Under the pieces are notes generated by a model. It was not told the origin of the DNA, searched no databases, and saw nothing but the letters and a program-made list of their open reading frames with translations. The translations under genes and the position numbers were made by a program. Shown in pieces: positions 18,258 to 28,143 of a stretch of 64,000 bases of DNA (position 1 is the first letter of the stretch; each line of letters begins with the position of its first letter). The stretch lies in contig CM061245.1 of the NCBI GenBank assembly GCA_030848705.1, positions 71,659,564 to 71,723,563 of the forward strand. The letters are read 5' to 3'. Source of the DNA: Heracleum sosnowskyi. Its lineage: Eukaryota; Streptophyta; Magnoliopsida; Apiales; Apiaceae.

Positions 18258-21200
18258 CTAGTCAGAACCAGAGATCATTCCAAGTTCATTTACCAATCTT
18301 GTAAAAGTAGCTTCACTCAAAGGTTTGGTGAAGATATCTGCAAGTTGTTGGTCTGTAGACACAAAATGAAGCTCAATGTTTCCTTCTTCCACATGTTCTC
18401 TGATAAAATGATACCTTATGCTGATGTGCTTGGTCATGGAATGCTGTACTGGATTACCTGTCATAGCAATAGCACTTTGGTTATCACAGAAAATAGGTAT
18501 TTTTGAGTACCTTAACCCATAATCCAGCAGTTGATTCTTCATCCACAGAATCTGTGCACAACAGCTACCAGCTGCTATATACTCTGCTTCTGCAGTGGAT
18601 GTAGAAATTGATTTCTGTTTCTTACTGTACCAAGAAACCAATCTGTCACCTAAAAATTGACAGCTTCCACTTGTACTTTTTCTATCTATCTTACAGCCTG
18701 CAAAATCTGCATCAGAGTAACCAATTAATTTAAACTCTGATTCTCTAGGATACCACAAACCCAAGGTTATGGTTCCTTTGAGATATTTGAAAATCCTTTT
18801 TACAGCTGTTAGATGAGGCTCTCTGGGATCTGCTTGAAATCTTGCACAAAGACATGTTGCATACATGATATCAGGTCTACTTGCAGTAAGATACAGTAGA
18901 GACCCTATCATTCCTCTGTAGTTAGTCACATTTACTGAGGCTCCTGTGTCTTTGTCAAGCTTCGTTGCTGTAGCCATGGGAGTTGTAGCAGATGAACTAT
19001 CAAGCATACCAAATTTCTTTAGAAGATTTCTGGTATACTTTGCTTGATTGATAAAAATCCCATCATCTGTTTGTTTGACCTGTAAGCCTAGAAAGTAACT
19101 AAGCTCTCCCATCATGCTCATTTGGTACCTGGATTGCATAAGCTTTGCAAACTTCTTACAAAGTTTGTCATTAGTAGATCCAAAAATAATATCATCTACA
19201 TAAATTTGAACTAAAAGCAAATCATCACCAGAATTGAAATAAAACAAGGTTTTATCAATTGTTCCTCTTGTGAACCCACTTTCTAAAAGAAATTGAGCGA
19301 GAGTTTCATACCATGCTCTTGGTGCTTGCTTTAGTCCATATAATGCCTTGTCAAGCCTGTAGACATAATCTGGATGCTTGGTATCTACAAATCCTGGTGG
19401 TTGTTCAACAAACACTTCTTCTTCAAGCTTCCCATTGAGAAAAGCACTCTTTACATCCATCTGAAAGACTTTAAACTTCTTGTGTGCAGCATAGGCCAGA
19501 AAAATCCTTATGGCCTCCAATCTTGCAACTGGAGCAAAGGTTTCATCATAGTCAATTCCTTCCTGTTGTGAATAACCTTTTGCCACAAGTCTAGCCTTGT
19601 TTCTTGTAATCACACCTTCACTGTCAGTCTTGTTTCTGAAAACCCACTTTGTACCTACTATTGATCTATTCTTTGGTCTAGGTACAAGTGTCCAGACTTC
19701 ATTTCTTTCAAATTCATTTAACTCTTCTTGCATTGCTGTAATCCAATTAGCATCTTGAAGAGCTTCCTCCACTTTCTTTGGTTCTGTTTGAGACAAGAAA
19801 GCATGATACAGACACTCATTATTTGTTGCACTTCTAGTTCTCACACTAGCATCAGGATCTCCAATTATGAGATCAGGTGTGTGTGCCTGTGTCCACTTTC
19901 TGGCTGTTGGTAAGTGGTTTCTTGCATCATTATTGAATCCTCCCCCTTGATCCATGCTCTCCTGATTCATACGTTGACTTTCTGCAGTATCTGAGGCTCC
20001 CCTTGAGTTGGATGGCTCAGTGTTTGTACTGTCAGAGTTTGAATCAGTTTCCTCAACTGATTCACTTGCTGTGTCTTGTTGAGCTTCTTCACGCTCCCCC
20101 TCAACTGGTTCTCTATTTTGTTCAATTTGAGAATTTTCAGTTTCTTCAGTATTTACCAGTAGAGGTTCAGAGTATGCTCCGTCAGAGTTTGTCAAACCTG
20201 CTTCATCAGAGTTTACATTATCAGAGAATAGATCTTCATTTTCAAAACGTAGTTGATCATATCCATCCTTGTCTTCAAGTCCAATTATTTTCTTGTCATC
20301 AAATGACACATGTATGGATTCCATGATCACCTTAGTTCTCAGATTGTAAACTCTGAATGCTTTTGTTGACAATGGATAGCCAACAAAGATTCCTTCATCA
20401 GCTTTTAACTCGAACTTTGTCAACTGTTCAGGATGAGTCTTCAACACAAAGCATTTGCATCCAAATATGTGAAAATATTTCAAATTTGGCTTCTTATTTT
20501 TCACCATCTCATATGGTGTTTTCCCATGCTTGTTGATCAGTGTAGCATTTTGAGTAAAACAAGCAGTTTGAACAGCTTCTGCCCAGAAATAAGTTGGCAA
20601 TTTTGCTTCATCAAGCATAGTTCTGGCAGCTTCAATTAAAGTTCTGTTCTTTCTTTCAACTACACCATTTTGCTGTGGAGTTCCAGGTGCAGAAAATTCT
20701 TGTTTGACTCCTCTTTCCTTGCAGAAAGCTTCCATTATTGAGTTTCTGAATTCAGTTCCATTATCACTCCTTATAATTTTGACTTTGTGCTGTGATCCTT
20801 TGTCCAGTAGATTTACATGATCCATCAGAGTTTGAGCAGTTTCATCCTTCTTTGATAAGAAATATACCCATGTATATCTAGTATATTCATCAACAACTAC
20901 TAGAGCATATTTCTTTCTACCCATGGACATCACATTTACTGGTCCAAAGAGATCAACATGTAGAAGATGATAAGGTTCCACTACTGATGATTCAGATTTG
21001 CTCTTGAAAGATGACTTCCTTTGCTTGGCCTTTTGACAAGAATCACATAGACCATCTAGATTGAGTATTGATTTTGGAAGTCCTCTTACAAGATCCTTTC
21101 TTATCAGCTCATTGATGTTGTTCAAATTGAGATGAGAGAGCTTCTTGTGCCAATTCCAACTCTCTTCATTTGACATTTTTGCAGTCAGACACACTGTTTT

Positions 21201-21566
21201 TCCATCAGAGTTTGTTACCAAACTTGCTTCATATATATTGTTGCGCCTGTGTCCAACTAGAACAACTTTTCCAGTAGATTTAATGATAACTTCACAGTAT
21301 TCACTATGAAAATCTACATGGTTTCCTCTGTCACAGATTTGACTCACAGATAGCAGATTATGCTTGAGTCCTGAGACTAGAGCTACATTAGTGATGATGA
21401 CACTTCCAAGATTGATATTGCCATATCCCAGAGTGTGTCCTATGTTGCCATCTCCATAGGAAACTTTTGGGCCAGCCTTCTCCTCAAAGTCTGATAGCAG
21501 GGCTTTGTTTCCAGTCATATGTCCTGAGCATCCACTGTCCAAGATAAGTGTGCTCTCTATTATACC
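18258..21566 (-). CDS. pol: copia2b Pol, complete
   Basis: Full polyprotein of about 1100 aa. Counting from the TTG at 21572 as residue 1: protease DSG at 12-14; integrase H142, H147, C176, C179; catalytic D207, D270, E306 (62 and 35 residues between); Ser/Asn-rich spacer about 430-555. In RT the FQMD Asp is at 706 and YVDD at 791-794. RNase H has Asp954 (YSDADFAG), Glu995/997 (STAEAEYIA) and Asp1030 (IFCDNQSAI). All catalytic residues are present and there is no break. No ATG opens the frame; TTG is not a usual plant start. I place the mature start after the AG at 21568-21567. It ends ADIFTKPL...GMISGSD, as copia pol does. Confidence 0.94.
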   Translation of the reverse strand, partial: GIIESTLILDSGCSGHMTGNKALLSDFEEKAGPKVSYGDGNIGHTLGYGNINLGSVIITNVALVSGLKHNLLSVSQICDRGNHVDFHSEYCEVIIKSTGKVVLVGHRRNNIYEASLVTNSDGKTVCLTAKMSNEESWNWHKKLSHLNLNNINELIRKDLVRGLPKSILNLDGLCDSCQKAKQRKSSFKSKSESSVVEPYHLLHVDLFGPVNVMSMGRKKYALVVVDEYTRYTWVYFLSKKDETAQTLMDHVNLLDKGSQHKVKIIRSDNGTEFRNSIMEAFCKERGVKQEFSAPGTPQQNGVVERKNRTLIEAARTMLDEAKLPTYFWAEAVQTACFTQNATLINKHGKTPYEMVKNKKPNLKYFHIFGCKCFVLKTHPEQLTKFELKADEGIFVGYPLSTKAFRVYNLRTKVIMESIHVSFDDKKIIGLEDKDGYDQLRFENEDLFSDNVNSDEAGLTNSDGAYSEPLLVNTEETENSQIEQNREPVEGEREEAQQDTASESVEETDSNSDSTNTEPSNSRGASDTAESQRMNQESMDQGGGFNNDARNHLPTARKWTQAHTPDLIIGDPDASVRTRSATNNECLYHAFLSQTEPKKVEEALQDANWITAMQEELNEFERNEVWTLVPRPKNRSIVGTKWVFRNKTDSEGVITRNKARLVAKGYSQQEGIDYDETFAPVARLEAIRIFLAYAAHKKFKVFQMDVKSAFLNGKLEEEVFVEQPPGFVDTKHPDYVYRLDKALYGLKQAPRAWYETLAQFLLESGFTRGTIDKTLFYFNSGDDLLLVQIYVDDIIFGSTNDKLCKKFAKLMQSRYQMSMMGELSYFLGLQVKQTDDGIFINQAKYTRNLLKKFGMLDSSSATTPMATATKLDKDTGASVNVTNYRGMIGSLLYLTASRPDIMYATCLCARFQADPREPHLTAVKRIFKYLKGTITLGLWYPRESEFKLIGYSDADFAGCKIDRKSTSGSCQFLGDRLVSWYSKKQKSISTSTAEAEYIAAGSCCAQILWMKNQLLDYGLRYSKIPIFCDNQSAIAMTGNPVQHSMTKHISIRYHFIREHVEEGNIELHFVSTDQQLADIFTKPLSEATFTRLVNELGMISGSD

Positions 21567-21568
21567 CT
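21567..21568 (-). promoter_or_regulatory. AG/GG 3' splice-site-like motif at the gag-pol junction (copia2b)
   Basis: Same gattgcag/ggt as in copia2, read on the minus strand just after the gag stop at 21586. Confidence 0.45.
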
Positions 21569-21585
21569 GCAATCACAAACAAACA

Positions 21586-23916
21586 CTAAGTGTTAGTTTT
21601 AAGGATCCAGACTTGCTTGGATCCTTTGTCCTTCTTAACCGTGTTAGCTTTTGCAGCGGAATCAGCATTTTCAGAGTTTAAACTAACATTGTCAGATTTT
21701 ACACTAGCAGAGTTTGCTCTAACCCATTTTAAATTGGGTTTTAACTCATAATAGTTATGATAAATTGCATGATAACTCTTACATGTGTAAATAGAATGCC
21801 AAGTGCTCCCACAATGTTTACATAAAGTCTGTGGTTTTACTCTAACATAATCATTCTTTACTTCTGAAGTAGAAGGTAAAGAATTAATATGTTTGTTCTT
21901 AGTGCAAAATCTAGCAAGATGATTAGAACTACCACAATTATAACATGTTTTTCTTGAGGCACTAGCATTAGGCATTTGATTATTTCTATTATTTATGCCT
22001 ACTTTTCCATTCCTATTTCTCTTGGATCCTTTAGGTTTCATGGCAGACTTAACCTCCTTGAGCTTATGTTTAAACTGTTTTCCTGTCATTAAACCAACAT
22101 TAACCTGTTTCTCACAGATTCTAATTGGTTCTTTAACAGCTTCTAGCTCAACAAGCTTCTCTGTTTTAGATTCAATATCTACTTGTTCAGCACAAGCTTC
22201 AACTGACTCCATAACAGCTTCTTTCACAACTACAGATTTTAGCTTGGTGGATTCTGGAACAAATATCACAGGTTTAAGTTGTGGTTTAACCTTAACTTTG
22301 TCTTTAAACCTAAGTTCATCGTTTTCACAATAGCCTAAACCTACAGAATCTGTTTGAAACACTTGATGAGTGTCTCTTCCAGAGTTTGTCCAAGTCTTAA
22401 TTATTTTTCTTTCTTTTTCAAGTTCAGATTCTAGCTGCTTATTTAACTTAAGCACTTCCTGTTCAATATAAACAGCATCATCTCTTTCTTTTTGAATCTG
22501 CTTCATATTCTCAAGTTCTCTTTCAAGAAACTTGTTTCTTTCTTTAAGACTAAGATTCTCAGATTTAATCCTCTCATTCTCTAAAGTCTGATCCCTATAA
22601 CTAACATGTATGTTCTTAAGATAAATTCTTAATTCAGAAATATTATCAGTATCATAAGCATAAGTAGTTAAAGGTACCTTATTTTCAGAAGATTCAGTCT
22701 CATCTCTGACAGTTGCCATAAGAGCATAGTTTTCTCCATCATCAGAGTCTGAAGTATCTGCCCAGTCTCTACCTTTAGAGATGAGTGCTTTCTCAGATTT
22801 GCCTTTCTTGCACTCTGGAGCATAATGACCCATCTCCTTACACTTGTAGCACTGGATTTGAGACTTATCCTTCTTGCCAGACTTGTTCTCCTTTCCATCA
22901 GACTTTCTGAAACTTCTCCTTTCAGGGTTTGAATCTTTCCTTGAGAATCTCTTTCCTTTCTTGAAGTTCTTGAATCCCATCTTCTTAAAGGTCTTCACCA
23001 TCAATGCAGCCATTTGCATCAACTCCTCTTCATCATCCTCAGAGTCAGAAGCTTCATCAGAGTTTGAGTCATCATCAGAGTTTGATGACTCACTCTCAGA
23101 TTTAATAACTAAAGCCTTTCCCTTGGCTTTCTTCCTTGATGATTCCTTCTTGATGGGCTTCTCCTCGACTTTGAGAGCAACAGATTTTGTCTTCTTGCTT
23201 GACCTCCTGTTTCTTTGTTCTATCTCAAGTTCATGAGTCTTTAACAATCCATAGATTTCATCAAGATCTGTATCAGCAAGATCATAATTATCTCTGATTG
23301 TTGTTGCCTTTAAATCCCACTTTTCAGGTAGAGATAACAGAAACTTGAGATTGGACTCTTCAAGTTCATATTCCTTATCTACCAGAGACAGATCGTTCAA
23401 CAGTTTGCAAAATCTGTCATAAGTCTCAGTCAAGGTTTCATTAGTTCTTGAATCAAAGTGCTCATACTCCTGTGTGAGTATTGTTTTTCTGTTCTTCTTA
23501 ATAGCACCTGTTCCCTGGCATCTGACTTCTAAAGCATCCCATATCTCTTTGGCAGTTTTGCAGCCAATTACCCTGTTAGACATAACATTATCTAAAGCAC
23601 TGTGGAGAAGATGTCTAACCTTTGCATCCTTTGCAATTGATGAGATATCCTCAGGAGTCATATCTTTCTTTTCCTTTGGAACAGTCTTTTGTTCTTGACC
23701 ATCAACAACAGGGGACAATTTAGTTGGCATATGAGGACCATCATTAATTCTGTCAAGGTATTCTGGATCTGTAGCCTCCAGAAACATGGTCATCTTCACC
23801 TTCCAAATCGGATACTCTACAGGCCTGAGAATCGGAACCCTGATTGTTTCATATCGACTCACAGAATTAGGCTTAACCTGTTCAGCCTTGGAAGCAGTTT
23901 GATTTTCTTCAGACAT
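21586..23916 (-). CDS. gag: copia2b Gag
   Basis: 776 aa, intact, same architecture as the outer copy: capsid-like region, Ser/Asp linker, central CCHC knuckle, coiled coil, two C-terminal CCHC knuckles. Seen differences from the outer copy include A to E near residue 75, K to R before DWADTSD, and VYLKSVHV to IYLKNIHV. Starts at the ATG 63 bases after the primer site. Confidence 0.93.
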   Translation of the reverse strand: MSEENQTASKAEQVKPNSVSRYETIRVPILRPVEYPIWKVKMTMFLEATDPEYLDRINDGPHMPTKLSPVVDGQEQKTVPKEKKDMTPEDISSIAKDAKVRHLLHSALDNVMSNRVIGCKTAKEIWDALEVRCQGTGAIKKNRKTILTQEYEHFDSRTNETLTETYDRFCKLLNDLSLVDKEYELEESNLKFLLSLPEKWDLKATTIRDNYDLADTDLDEIYGLLKTHELEIEQRNRRSSKKTKSVALKVEEKPIKKESSRKKAKGKALVIKSESESSNSDDDSNSDEASDSEDDEEELMQMAALMVKTFKKMGFKNFKKGKRFSRKDSNPERRSFRKSDGKENKSGKKDKSQIQCYKCKEMGHYAPECKKGKSEKALISKGRDWADTSDSDDGENYALMATVRDETESSENKVPLTTYAYDTDNISELRIYLKNIHVSYRDQTLENERIKSENLSLKERNKFLERELENMKQIQKERDDAVYIEQEVLKLNKQLESELEKERKIIKTWTNSGRDTHQVFQTDSVGLGYCENDELRFKDKVKVKPQLKPVIFVPESTKLKSVVVKEAVMESVEACAEQVDIESKTEKLVELEAVKEPIRICEKQVNVGLMTGKQFKHKLKEVKSAMKPKGSKRNRNGKVGINNRNNQMPNASASRKTCYNCGSSNHLARFCTKNKHINSLPSTSEVKNDYVRVKPQTLCKHCGSTWHSIYTCKSYHAIYHNYYELKPNLKWVRANSASVKSDNVSLNSENADSAAKANTVKKDKGSKQVWILKTNT

Positions 23917-23964
23917 GATTATTACTGTGTTTGAATCGTAAAACTGTATATATTAAACAGCCTT

Positions 23965-23979
23965 GGCTCTGATACCAAT
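23965..23979 (-). other. copia2b primer binding site
   Basis: The minus strand reads attggtatcagagcc directly after the 5' LTR. It matches the tRNA-Met site better than the outer copy, having gagc rather than gaga. Confidence 0.85.
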
Positions 23980-24525
23980 TGTTAGGCCGAATACACAATA
24001 TAATCAAGTATGTATGAAAATAACGACAATTAAGAACACTGTTTATGAATCAATAAACTGTATTTATATTAACAGCTTCTCTCTTTATGATGTTAATGAA
24101 TCACAAAGAGCTTCTAGGTTACAAGAATAATATATCGATAATCGCGTCCCTTCTAGGGATAACCTATCTGTGTTTATATAGTACACAGCTACATACAATC
24201 CTTATCTAATTGATATTCCTACAAGTTAGCTATACAAAACTTATCAATTAAGGATTGCTTCTTATCTTCCATTCTGTTTCCTTAGCTGTATCAATATATT
24301 CTGCTTCTTTCCATCTTCAGAATATATTGCTTCTAGAATCTTTAATTCAGCACCGACAGCTAACTCAACTATCACCTTGTCAGACTTTACATAAACTCTG
24401 ACCGGCTTCCTTTAAACTCTTCACCCTGTCAGAGTTTAATTAAACTCTGACCGGCTTCTGATAAACTCTTGTCAGTACCTGTTGCTTAAACACTGATAAA
24501 CAAACATTAGCAATTATATCTAACA
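23980..24525 (-). repeat. copia2b 5' LTR
   Basis: 546 bp, same limits as the 3' LTR. TATA box on the minus strand at 24180-24173. Carries the family word in inverted pairs (around 24380-24450). Confidence 0.95.
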
Positions 24526-24530
24526 GTGTG
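24526..24530. repeat. TSD of the nested copy, right (gtgtg)
   Basis: Matches 11638-11642. Confidence 0.95.
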
Positions 24531-25883
24531 ATTACAAGAAACAAGGCTAGACTTGTGGCAAAAGGTTATTCACAACAGGAAGGAATTGACTATGATGAAA
24601 CCTTTGCTCCAGTTGCAAGATTGGAGGCCATAAGGATTTTTCTGGCCTATGCTGCACACAAGAAGTTTAAAGTCTTTCAGATGGATGTAAAGAGTGCTTT
24701 TCTCAATGGGAAGCTTGAAGAAGAAGTGTTTGTTGAACAACCACCAGGATTTGTAGATTCCAAGCATCCAGATTATGTCTACAGGCTTGACAAGGCATTA
24801 TATGGACTAAAGCAAGCACCAAGAGCATGGTATGAAACTCTCGCTCAATTTCTTTTAGAAAGTGGGTTCACAAGAGGAACAATTGATAAAACCTTGTTTT
24901 ATTTCAATTCTGGTGATGATTTGCTTTTAGTTCAAATTTATGTAGATGATATTATTTTTGGATCTACTAATGACAAACTTTGTAAGAAGTTTGCAAAGCT
25001 TATGCAATCCAGGTACCAAATGAGCATGATGGGAGAGCTTAGTTACTTTCTAGGCTTACAGGTCAAACAAACAGATGATGGGATTTTTATCAATCAAGCA
25101 AAGTATACCAGAAATCTTCTAAAGAAATTTGGTATGCTTGATAGTTCATCTGCTACAACTCCCATGGCTACAGCAACGAAGCTTGACAAAGACACAGGAG
25201 CCTCAGTAAATGTGACTAACTACAGAGGAATGATAGGGTCTCTACTGTATCTTACTGCAAGTAGACCTGATATCATGTATGCAACATGTCTTTGTGCAAG
25301 ATTTCAAGCAGATCCCAGAGAGCCTCATCTAACAGCTGTAAAAAGGATTTTCAAATATCTCAAAGGAACCATAACCTTGGGTTTGTGGTATCCTAGAGAA
25401 TCAGAGTTTAAATTAATTGGTTACTCTGATGCAGATTTTGCAGGCTGTAAGATAGATAGAAAAAGTACAAGTGGAAGCTGTCAATTTTTAGGTGACAGAT
25501 TGGTTTCTTGGTACAGTAAGAAACAAAAATCAATTTCTACATCCACTGCAGAAGCAGAGTATATAGCAGCTGGTAGCTGTTGTGCACAGATTCTGTGGAT
25601 GAAGAATCAACTGCTGGATTATGGGTTAAGGTACTCAAAAATACCTATTTTCTGTGATAACCAAAGTGCTATTGCTATGACAGGTAATCCAGTACAGCAT
25701 TCCATGACCAAGCACATCAGCATAAGGTATCATTTTATCAGAGAACATGTGGAAGAAGGCAACATTGAGCTTCATTTTGTGTCTACAGACCAACAACTTG
25801 CAGATATCTTCACCAAACCTTTGAGTGAAGCTACTTTTACAAGATTGGTAAATGAACTTGGAATGATCTCTGGTTCTGACTAG
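24531..25883 (+). CDS. pol: copia2 Pol, second part (RT and RNase H)
   Basis: Continuation of the frame cut at 11642. RT has RNKARLVAKGYSQQ, FQMDVKSAFLNG, KALYGLKQAPRAWY and YVDDIIFGS. RNase H has YSDADFAGCK, STAEAEYIAAGS and IFCDNQSAI, then ADIFTKPL before the stop. No frameshift or stop inside, so the only lesion in this pol is the nested element. Confidence 0.93.
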   Translation: MTRNKARLVAKGYSQQEGIDYDETFAPVARLEAIRIFLAYAAHKKFKVFQMDVKSAFLNGKLEEEVFVEQPPGFVDSKHPDYVYRLDKALYGLKQAPRAWYETLAQFLLESGFTRGTIDKTLFYFNSGDDLLLVQIYVDDIIFGSTNDKLCKKFAKLMQSRYQMSMMGELSYFLGLQVKQTDDGIFINQAKYTRNLLKKFGMLDSSSATTPMATATKLDKDTGASVNVTNYRGMIGSLLYLTASRPDIMYATCLCARFQADPREPHLTAVKRIFKYLKGTITLGLWYPRESEFKLIGYSDADFAGCKIDRKSTSGSCQFLGDRLVSWYSKKQKSISTSTAEAEYIAAGSCCAQILWMKNQLLDYGLRYSKIPIFCDNQSAIAMTGNPVQHSMTKHISIRYHFIREHVEEGNIELHFVSTDQQLADIFTKPLSEATFTRLVNELGMISGSD

Positions 25884-26489
25884 AGATACGGGTTAGACTC
25901 ACTTTTTATGTTCATGATTTCTTACATGTGTTAACTGTTATGTGAACCAGCATGTTAAACTCTGATGATAAACTCTGTGAAGTGTCAGTCATACTCTGAA
26001 AGTAAACTCTGATGTTAAACTCTGTTGGTCATACTCTGGTAATTACAGTTTAATGCTATTCTCTACTGTAATTTTGTCTGAAACATATGGACCAATGAAG
26101 AAATTTGTATGAAACATAATTCTCAGTAAGTAATTGTGAATCCTTAAGAGTTGATAGATTCTGATCTCATTTATGTGCAGTAAACTAACACAGCATGATA
26201 CTGTCTCTATATTTATACCATCTCTTAGTTTATTGATCCTATACACTGAGTCTGTATTAGCTGTTTGCATTTTCTCTCATAAGTTAATTATAATCACTGA
26301 TGAAAAGTCTAAACTCTGATTACTTACTACAAATAATTCACCCTCAAATCAAAAGATGCCAAACAGAGCACAAATTCCTTTGAGATCATGTTGTGCCTAG
26401 GACGATCCAGGAACTTATTGTATGAAATAAGGGCTAAAATCTTTGATTTTTGGTGACTAGTGCCAACCACTGATTACTGGAAAAATAAT

Positions 26490-26521
<32 letters not shown>

Positions 26522-27265
26522 TATATATAAATAATACAGGGGGTGACAAATAAAAGACATATCCAAATGAAAGGATATCAGTAATACAGAGTTTAGATAG
26601 AAAAATCAGTGTCTATGTGAGAGTTTAGGCAACCAGTTTTTACTACTTTAGTTTGTGGATTTTATGCACTTTGAGATGATCTAAATACTGATTTCGGTAA
26701 ACTCTGCTACTACACACACATTTCTCACAACTGTACAGATTGAGAAAAGAGTTTATTGACAAAGAAGGATAAATGGTAAACACTGATGTATTGTGTGAAA
26801 TACGCCGAGGTTACTTTGTTTTAATCTCTGATGGTTAAAATAATTTCCTTGTTTCAGACATTTTATACTCTTGAGATTAGTCATTTGTTTTTCGGAAAAA
26901 GTATGATTGAACGGAGAAAAGAAAGAGTGCGTTTGATAAGTCCTGATAGTGATTCGTAGTGCGGCTGAGTATGTTAGTTCATTGTTTAAAGTGATATCGT
27001 TTTTTTTCACTTTACAATTACTATGCAATATTGATAATACTGATATGTAAAGAAACAAATTTGTTTTCATTAATTGATTCAAATTTACATTCAGAAAATT
27101 TCATGCTCATGTTTAGCTAATCTTTCTGGTACATACTAATCACTATGGTTACAAAGAGAAGATCTATTTAACCAGGATAAGTATCTGAATGCTACATCTG
27201 AAGCAGAAGAGCTAGAGCCAGAAGTTATTGTGCTCTACTACTTCTGATGAGAGCTACCCAGTTGT
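25884..27265. other. copia2 intergenic region, non-coding
   Basis: Counterpart of 16896-18257. A cluster of aaactctg/actctga words is at 25955-26040, right after pol. An A-run of about 30 followed by TA repeats (26488-26530) is longer than in the inner copy. No convincing gene. Confidence 0.7.
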
Positions 27266-27661
27266 TCATCTGATCATTATACCATCTGGGATTGCTTGAC
27301 AACATCCTGAGGATGAATCATCATCATCATCATCTTCCTGGATTCTCTTTCTGCTTTGCAGCTTGCAGGACTCCAAGAAGATTGACTCCTCCGTACCCAT
27401 CAGGAAGCTCTGCTGGAAGAGCATCATACAAATCTCCATAGTATCATCGTCTGCCAGGATGGGCACATCATATGGACCGGGACGGATGATGTGCACATAA
27501 GGATTAGAGATTGGTCCTTCCGCTATTTCATCATCTACTATAAGACCTTCATCATTCAGGAAAGACAGAACAAGAAACTCATCGATGATATAGTTTGCTT
27601 GTTGCTGCCAGTTCATGTTCACGAATGATTCGGTCTAACAAAACTCAAAGGTTCCTGCCAT
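27266..27661 (-). pseudogene. opposite-strand accessory ORF of copia2, stopped at codon 9
   Basis: The same ORF as 16500-16895. From the ATG at 27661 the frame reads MAGTFEFC and meets TAG at 27637-27635, where the inner copy continues MDVES. A cluster of substitutions, not an indel, lies there. The rest stays open and could restart at the ATG at 27616 (117 aa) with the Asp6-Ser3 tail intact. If the ORF matters, the outer copy is a mutant. Confidence 0.5.
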
Positions 27662-28143
27662 TTGGTGTATGGTAATTTTAAGATATGAAGCCTGTTGATA
27701 AAATGCTTCGGTTTTTAAAGCATTCAACAGGGTAACTGAAAGGTTTTTTACTAGAATCGAAGCGCTTGGGATAATAAGGTGCGGAGTTTCGAGACAGTCA
27801 TTATTATTCTGACTGTTGAGCTCCTTTGTACTTTATTATTAAAATTGATAATTTTATTATTATTGATTTTTTTTTTCTTAAGCGAAAATTTTTGAGTGTT
27901 ATGTGATGACAGGTGTCTCCACGTTTGCACGTGTGTATTGGAAGTTGTTAGATACAGCTGTCAGCGTATTCACGTCTGACATCTGTCCCACTAACATACT
28001 TTTAATCTTTTCAGTTCTTATTTAAAACACTACATACACACGATTCAATCTTTTACGCACTTCATCTTTTCATTAGATTTTACTCACACACAAACACTCA
28101 AACACTTTCTGAGCCCAGTATTTCTTGTTTTCAAATCTTACTA
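27662..28143. promoter_or_regulatory. divergent promoter-like region before the copia2 third gene
   Basis: For the plus-strand gene: ACGT elements CCACGT (27919-27924) and G-box CACGTG (27928-27933), a TATA-type box tatttaaaa (28019-28027), then a C/T-rich leader with ACACA repeats to the ATG at 28144. Same layout as 16015-16499. Confidence 0.5.

Larger units (their letters stand above)
11643..24525 (-). mobile_element. copia2b: complete inverted copy nested in copia2 pol
   Basis: 12,883 bp on the minus strand: 5' LTR 24525-23980, primer site, gag, pol, intergenic region with opposite-strand ORF, env-like gene, polypurine tract, 3' LTR 12188-11643. The LTRs are 546 bp and differ by about one base (12178 t versus 24515 c). 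Every gene is open, so this is a candidate autonomous element. It is nearly identical to its host element but not a simple duplication: the LTRs carry several distinguishing bases (for example gatatatcg-type versus gatatatta-type around the TATA box). Confidence 0.95.

Noticed and set aside
19374..20639. Several antisense frames of 60-110 aa across pol, repeated at 10614-11525 and 24570-24767
   Set aside because: Shadows of the conserved pol reading frame on the other strand; position and length follow pol codon structure.
26488..26530. Poly-A followed by TA repeats, considered as the tail of a processed retrogene or LINE
   Set aside because: The inner copy has the matching T/A-rich tract at about 17637-17670, so it is an expanded internal homopolymer of the element, with no TSD around it.
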